Assembly: GCF_902686445.1 (NCBI RefSeq)
Contig: NC_062213.1
Coordinates: 41,118,741-41,182,740 of the forward strand
Origin: Sciurus carolinensis
Lineage: Eukaryota; Chordata; Mammalia; Rodentia; Sciuridae
DNA length: 64,000 nt
Direction: 5' to 3'
Shown piece by piece: positions 58,113-64,000 of this stretch. The notes below the pieces were generated by a model that made no database searches, was not told the DNA's origin, and saw nothing but the letters and a program-made list of their open reading frames with translations. The translations under genes were made by a program, and so were the position numbers. How positions within the stretch are numbered: the stretch's first letter is position 1; each line of letters begins with the position of its first letter.

Positions 58113-61100
58113 AGGGCATTGATTGATTTAAAAATGTTAAACAAACCTTAAATTCTAAGAAAATGCCACTTGGACATCGTGTATTATCCTTTCAACATCA
58201 AAAATGATTTGCTAATATTTTGTTAAGGACTTTTATATCTAAGTCCATGAAAGATATTGGCTTATCATTTTCCTATATCTTTGTCTAGTTGTGGTATTAG
58301 TATAATATGGGCCTTACAAAATGTGTTGAAAAGTATTTACCTTCTCCTCTGTTAATGTCTGTTGTATAATACTGTTATTATTTATCCCTTAAATGTTTGA
58401 TACAATTAACTAGGGAACCACCTGGGCCTGGGGTTTTCTTCCAGTGGAGGTTTTTATTTATTAATTCACATCATTTAATTTATAGGGCTATGTAGGCTCT
58501 TTATTTCTTCTTTGAATTGGTATTAGTAATTTGTGACAGTTAAGGGATTTGCTCATGTCATCAGTCATTGGATTTACTGATGTATATTTGTCCATTACTA
58601 CCATTTTAATGAGATAACAATGATGTGCCCCATTTCATACCTGATATTGGCAACTTACACATTCTCTTTTTTCTTAACTGGTCTGATAGTTTGTTCATTT
58701 TATAGATTTTTTTTTCAGTAAGACAATTTTAAGATTCATCGATATTCTCTATTGTTGATTGTTTTTTATTTCATTGGTTTCCACTTTCTTATTTCCTTAC
58801 TTTTACTTATTTTGGGTACTATATTTCTGTTTAACTTCTTGAAGTGGAAGTTAGACATTTGATTTTAGAACTTACTCTCTAATACAGGCATTTAGAAGTA
58901 TTGCTAACCATCTGAGAGCACTGCTTTGCCTTCATTCCATGCATTGTGATATGTTGTGTTTTTATTACCAAAAAGTTTCAAAATAATTTCTAATTTCCTT
59001 GCAATTTCTTCTTTGACACATGGTTTATTTAGAATCATGCTATTTAATTTCCATATATGGGATTTCCTTGACATCTTAGTGCTTTTGACTTCTTATTCAA
59101 TTCCACGGTGGTCAGCAAACATACTCCATATGATTTCAGTCCTTCTAGATGCTTCATGGCTGCTTTTATGACCCAGCATGTGGTCAAGCTGCATTTAAAA
59201 AGAATGTGTGTCCTGCTACTGTGGAGCCCAGGATTCTTCAATACCAGTTTCATCATGTTGGTTGACAAATTTTCCATGTCCAGGCTGAGTTGGCATCTAT
59301 TTGTTCTGACAAGGCTGAGAAACAGATGCTGAAATTTCTAACTGCAACTACAAATGTGCCTATTCTTTCAATTCTGTCCATTTTTCATTCATATACTTTT
59401 TGAAGATATACAATGTGGTGCATTCACATGTAAGATTCTTATGTCTTACCGATGAATAGATTATTTTATCATGATGAAATGTCCTTCCTCCTTTATAATA
59501 GTCTTTATTTTGAAGCCTACCTTTTCAGGCAGTACAGTTATGGTAGCTTTTACATATTCAAAAATTGTTGTACACCTTTTTCTGTCTATTTACATCTAAC
59601 CTGTGCCTTTATATATAAAGTGTGGTTTTTGTAAACAGCATATAATGGGATCAGACTTTTTAATTGCTTGATAATTTATCTTTTAATTGGGGTGTTTAGC
59701 TCATTTATGTTAGTGTAACTATGGACATGATTAGGTTTAAACCCACCACCTTAATACTTGTCATATATTTCTTCTTTTTTCTACTCCTCTTTTTTTTCCC
59801 CTTTGGCAGAAATACTTTATTTTTTAAACTTTTATTTTTACAGATTGAATTTTGATTCATTGTTCAGAAGTGGGATGCAACTTCTCAATTCTATGGTTGT
59901 GCACGATGTGAGTGGCGACGATATCACTTTCATTTTAACTTATCACAGTCTTCATTAAGTAGTACGCACTTCACATATTTAAGAATCGTCCATTTCTTCT
60001 CCCTTGCATTTTATGGTGTTATTATCAAACATTTTATTTCTTCATATTTATATATCACACATATATCATTATTATTTTTTGCTTTAAATAGTGAGATAAC
60101 CTTTAACTTTTAAAGGTTTTTTAAAAGCAAAAATGCTTCTTTACACTTCCTCAAAAATTTATCTGTTTAACAACTCTCTTTTGCAGATCTTCTGAGTGTC
60201 CATCTGGCATTATTTTATTTTGACCTGATAAACATCAACCTTTCAGCATAGGTCTTCTGGTGAAGAATTTGTCCATTAAATTTTGTCTAAAAATTCTTAA
60301 TTTCAATCTCATTTTTGAGGAATGTGTTTGCTGATTATTCTGGGCTGACAGGTTTTTGTTAGAGCACTTCAAAGATGTCTTCCATTGTTTCTCGAAGACA
60401 TTATATTTTCTCAAAAATCATTGATTACTGTTATCTTTTTCTTTTTATGTAATGTGTTTCTTATCTTTGGAAGCTTTTAAGATATTTATTGCTGCTTTCC
60501 AGGGAGTTGATTATAATGATTTTCTTGTTTGTCCTGCTGGGTTTTACTGAGTTTCTTGAATATGAGAGTTTATAGTTCTTAATACATTTGGAAAAAACTT
60601 CAGCCATTAATCACTCAATTTTCTTTCCCTTCCCATACCCTGTCATTTTCTAGGGGCTCTGTTTACACATTATGCTACTTGAGGTTGTTGCAGAGGTCAC
60701 TGAGACTCAGTTCATTGTTCATAGTTTTTTTCTTTTTTGTCTTAAATTGCTTTTATTGTTATATTTTCAAATTCACCAATCTTTTGACTCAATCTGCTGT
60801 TGAACCCATTAAGTGAATTAAAATTTTTTTAAAAAATTTAGTTATAGAATTCCATTTGACTCTTTTTATAACTTCTATTCTTCTCATTATGTTTTTGATT
60901 TCCCTTAAATCCTTGAATAATATTAATGTAATAAGTTATAAACATATATTATATATCATCACTAACATTTCTGGGTTTGCTTCTTTTGACTGAATGTTTT
61001 GCTCATGGGTCAAATATTCTTGCTTATTCACATGTCTAGTAATTTTTGATTAGATGGTAGATATTGTAAACTCTCTATTGTCTGGATTTTCTTGTCTTCT

Positions 61101-61904
61101 TTAAAGAGTTGAGTGTTGTTTTGGTAGTTATACATGTGGTTGATCCTTTCATGGTATGTTTTTAAGTTTTGCTAGGGGGAGTCTAGCACAGTCTCAATCT
61201 AGTTTAGCCCTACTATTAAACTGTGGCTCTTCTGGGGTCTCTGTTAAATGTATTACATATTCAACAAGTTCTTTTCACTTTAGTTGATCAGAACTGAAAT
61301 TTTTACCAGCCCTATGGGCCCTTGGACTTTTTCAGCCTCTAGATCCCTGATAGCTGTTCTTTGCTGTGTCTTATAGAATTTTACCCAATCATGCTCATTT
61401 TGGTATTCAGCTCAAGACTCAAGGGAATATTTATGCAGATGTCTGGAGCTTTTTCTGTGTAGCCCCTCCTGTCTGGCATTCTGTTGCACAAAATATAGCT
61501 GTCTCAAACTCCCTGAATTCTAATCTCTGTCTCTGCGATTTAATCAGACCACTGTGCTATATTCCCCTCACTGGTCTGTGGTCCCAAATGTGCCTCTAGG
61601 CAGAAGAACTGGGGCAATTGTAGGTGTCATCTTTTCTTTCCTTTACCCCAAGGATCACAGTTCTCACCGTCCTGTTGTCCAATGTATGAAAGTAGTTGAT
61701 ATAATTTGTTCAGTTATTCTGTTTTTTTTTTTTTTTTAAATGAAAAAGGACAATTCCAGTGCAGTTCCTCTTTTACGGCCTGAGGCAGAAATTCTTACTA
61801 GCTTTTAAAAAAGGTAGGAAATATGTCATGTGTTGCTCTTGCTCTAACATTTCAGCGTCTGACAGTTGCTTTACTTGTCAACATGGTACTGTTGTTAATA
61901 GTAA

Positions 61905-62150
61905 AAATTATAGAGTCAGCCTTCTTGCTGAATCTGAATCCTGACCCTGCATATAACAGCTTGTGACATGGGGTACAATATTTTATTTCTCTGAGCCTTA
62001 GTTTTCCCATTCATAATATAGGAATAATAAATAATCATACCTACCTTTTAGGTTTGAGTTTCAGTGAGTTAGAGTTAGAATGTTGCTTGGCACATGATTA
62101 TGGTAGTTATTGTTAATATTATTATTACTAATCATCAAAAGGCCAGTTAG
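61905..62150 (+). mobile_element. MIR SINE, nearly full length
   Basis: TTATAGAGTCAGCCTTCTTGC, CTTGTGACATGGGGTACAAT, CTCTGAGCCTTAGTTTTCCC and TTGCTTGGCACATGATTATGG match MIR start, core and 3' end in order. Confidence 0.85.
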
Positions 62151-63412
62151 CTAATTTCTATATGACTGAGGTTTCATTTTGGAGGGTCCTCATGCAGATA
62201 ATCAAAGCAAATTAGTCAACAAAATCACCTAGTATTGTTTCACATAATATTTTTATTTAAAAAAAAAATTCTCTACCCATCTCTCCCAGACAATCATAAG
62301 TAGCAAGTAACTTTAAACTCCTAGGCTGAGACTAAAAGAGTTTTGACAAAACTGTATCTTAATATCTAAGGGCATTGTAAGTGCGCCTTGTTCATTATCT
62401 TTCCACCCAGGTTAGCAACGAAAAAGCCTATGTGTACTGAATTTCTAACAGTGAGATTTTATTGGAACTGCAGCAGTGGCAATAGATCGGTAAAGGAAGA
62501 TGATAGTGAATCTGCTTGTAAAGTGAAGAGTTCTTTTATAGAGCAAATGATTATCCACTAATTTATCTATGCCATAAATCTAGATTTGAGTACCTAGGGT
62601 CTATAAATGGGTTGTATATAGGATGATGTTACTTTCAAAGATCAGGCTTGGCCCCTTTACATGGCTGCCTTCGGCCACATGAGTCATTCCTTTAGGGAAA
62701 TTCTTCCTGGAGATTTGAGGAAATTCTTGGGAAAGAGGTCTCTATATTTATATGTGTGAAGCACAGGCTTGTTAATCACTTGTGTATGTGTTTAACCAGC
62801 CTGGATGTAGGTCTTGCATCCAAGATTCAAATATGGATTGAAGTTTCAACATAAACAGATATCTTTGGCATTTGCTCTGCAAACCACTCATATGCTGCCA
62901 CCAGTTCTTCTGTCTTGAGACTAGTCTTTCCTCATGTGCCCACAGGGCTCCTCCATCTTGGTCCTGAACTAAAATGGTCAGTTGCCAGATGACCTTGGTA
63001 GAGATATTGGCACGATCTGAAGTTCATGTCTTGTAAATGTTTAATGACAGTCTTAAGAGGATAAATGGATAAAGAAGCAATTAAATCCAATATTCCTGAC
63101 TGGATGCTACGATTCAATTAGATTCCCACATAGTATTTTAGCTTTAGATGTAGTGCTATGGTGCAGGGGTTTGTATGCAATAGCTGATCTGACATGAGAG
63201 AATTAATACCAGATAAAAACTCACCACCAGCATTTCTGAGACATCTAACAGCATCTAACATTATCTAGTATTATGCATAATACTCTGAGTTTCAGTAATC
63301 TTTCCTCCAGAAAGGATCAATGCTTTTGTTCACTTATATATCTTCTTAACATTTCCATAAGGAAAGAAGGGACTCTGCATTCATTTCTTTTTACAGCATA
63401 AGAAAGAAAGAT
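62151..63412. other. CPQ intron, unresolved block
   Basis: About 1.26 kb without a named repeat. Minus-strand frames here (for example around 62932-63117) read as ILDLIASLSIYPLKTVIKHL and similar. There is no recognised domain; this could be an old retroelement piece or chance. Confidence 0.35.
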
Positions 63413-63413
63413 G

Positions 63414-63471
<58 letters not shown>
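63413..63471. repeat. (AG)n microsatellite
   Basis: About 27 AG units, uninterrupted from 63419. A purine tract of 59 bases. Confidence 0.97.
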
Positions 63472-63474
<3 letters not shown>

Positions 63475-63934
63475 AAGCTAAGAGGATCTTGTCTCAGAAA
63501 AGTCTTGCAACTTTTCTGCTAGATCAAGATCAGCAAAATATTTTCATAAAGGACCAGAAATTAAACATTTTAGATTTGGTGTGTCATACAATCTCTATTG
63601 CAAGGTAACTACTCAACTGTGTGGTTACAGCATGAAAACAATCATGGACAACATGTAAATGTGGTGAATAAACATGATTGGTTATAAGACTATATAATAT
63701 TTATTTATATATTATGCTATGTATATTAATTATTGTGTGTACATATGCTGTACATAATATATATGTATGTTACATAAATAATACATATGCACACACTTAA
63801 AAAATTTTTTTTTGCCAAAATAGGCATGGGCTATAGTTTATCAACTTCAGTACTAAATCATGACCCATGCTGAATGCTCCCTTAAGCTGTATGGTCATTA
63901 CATTACATCAGGTTGTGACATTTGTATGTACTTC
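63472..63934. other. CPQ intron, AT-rich, no feature recognised
   Basis: An AT-rich stretch with TATATTATGC and ATATATATGTATG-type words near 63705-63790. Nothing else is supported. Confidence 0.4.
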
Positions 63935-64000
63935 CTACATAATCACTTGATCTTCACAAGAATCCTGCTGAGTAGGCTATTAATAACTTTCCATTTGATA
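63935..64000 (-). mobile_element. MIR SINE fragment at the right edge
   Basis: TTGATCTTCACAAGAATCCTGC followed by GAGTAGGCTATTAATAAC is the complement of the MIR 3' half. It is cut by the window end. Confidence 0.5.

Larger units (their letters stand above)
55985..61700 (-). mobile_element. Near full-length ancient L1M, split by an ID SINE and a MaLR LTR
   Basis: On minus the order is 5' region (about 61700-60800), ORF1 (about 60800-60150), ORF2 endonuclease (about 59800-58700), RT (about 58500-57000) and C-terminal region (to 55985). Recognisable complement text includes CACATGTCTAGTAATTTTTGATTAG and TGTGGCTCTTCTGGGGTC (5'), TTCTTTGACACATGGTTTATTTAG (ORF2) and CATGCATGGAATCAAAC (3'). All frames are broken by stops. 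Inserts are at 56893-57001 and 57691-58112. Sense to CPQ. Confidence 0.75.
38500..64000 (-). other. CPQ: Last intron of CPQ (partial, runs off the window)
   Basis: All DNA above the CPQ acceptor is transcribed intron, because no other CPQ-like exon is seen up to 64000. CPQ is known in other mammals for very long introns. Four of the five L1 segments here and all five B1-dID/ID SINEs lie in the same orientation as CPQ. Whether another gene lies inside the intron was considered, and no coding exon was recognised. Confidence 0.75.

Noticed and set aside
63413..63471. AG repeat as possible regulatory GAGA element
   Set aside because: A plain dinucleotide microsatellite is the simpler explanation.

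Overview
The window is mammalian nuclear DNA from a squirrel-family rodent (Sciuridae, most likely a ground squirrel or marmot). Three things support this: dimeric B1-dID and ID SINEs of the sciurid type, LINE-1 3' ends of the form seen in sciurid genomes, and many MaLR LTRs that begin TGTTATGGTTTGGATGTGAGG and end ACTAAAACA. The window is poor in genes and rich in repeats. No bacterial, CRISPR, rRNA, tRNA or plasmid features were seen.

Only one real protein-coding segment is recognised: the terminal exon of CPQ (carboxypeptidase Q / plasma glutamate carboxypeptidase, peptidase family M28) on the minus strand. Its CDS is 38336-38499, with a good splice acceptor just above it, a stop codon, a 3' UTR of about 295 nt and a poly(A) signal at 38059-38064. 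The block from 38500 to 64000 therefore reads as part of the last CPQ intron. The block from 1 to about 38035 is intergenic DNA downstream of CPQ. No second CPQ exon was found in the intron part.

Layout. 1-10400: mostly single-copy DNA with ancient MIR, L2, MER5A and LTR scraps and a 70-bp tandem duplication. 10398-12452: a complete MaLR retrotransposon with two LTRs, primer-binding site, polypurine tract and a 255-codon open frame. 12700-15400: a long TTC-rich microsatellite, an ERVL-type LTR, an MLT1 LTR and a MIR broken by an ID/TG insertion. 17668-20194: an L1 with perfect 14-bp target-site duplications (TSDs), itself split by a MaLR solo LTR with a perfect 5-bp TSD. 22646-25337: an older L1 split by a younger L1. 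27890-30850: an ancient L1M split by a MaLR LTR and two SINEs. 34310-37700: an ancient L1M on minus, split by an ID SINE, a truncated MaLR LTR and a CpG-rich class II ERV solo LTR with a perfect 6-bp TSD. 38036-38499: CPQ last exon. 39255-43790: ancient L1M on minus, split by a young L1 that carries telomere-like repeats. 44000-55900: intron DNA with SINEs, L2, MIR and a repeat-poor block holding four octamer motifs. 55980-61700: a near full-length ancient L1M on minus, split by an ID SINE and a MaLR solo LTR. 61900-64000: MIRs, an unresolved block and a long AG microsatellite.

No previously undescribed biological system is convincingly present. The most useful points are the nested insertions with intact TSDs, which give a relative time order of sciurid L1, MaLR and ERV activity; the open frame in the MaLR internal region; the CpG-rich class II LTR close to the CPQ 3' end; and a few non-repeat blocks that could be regulatory. 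All family names were assigned by recognition, without a database search.
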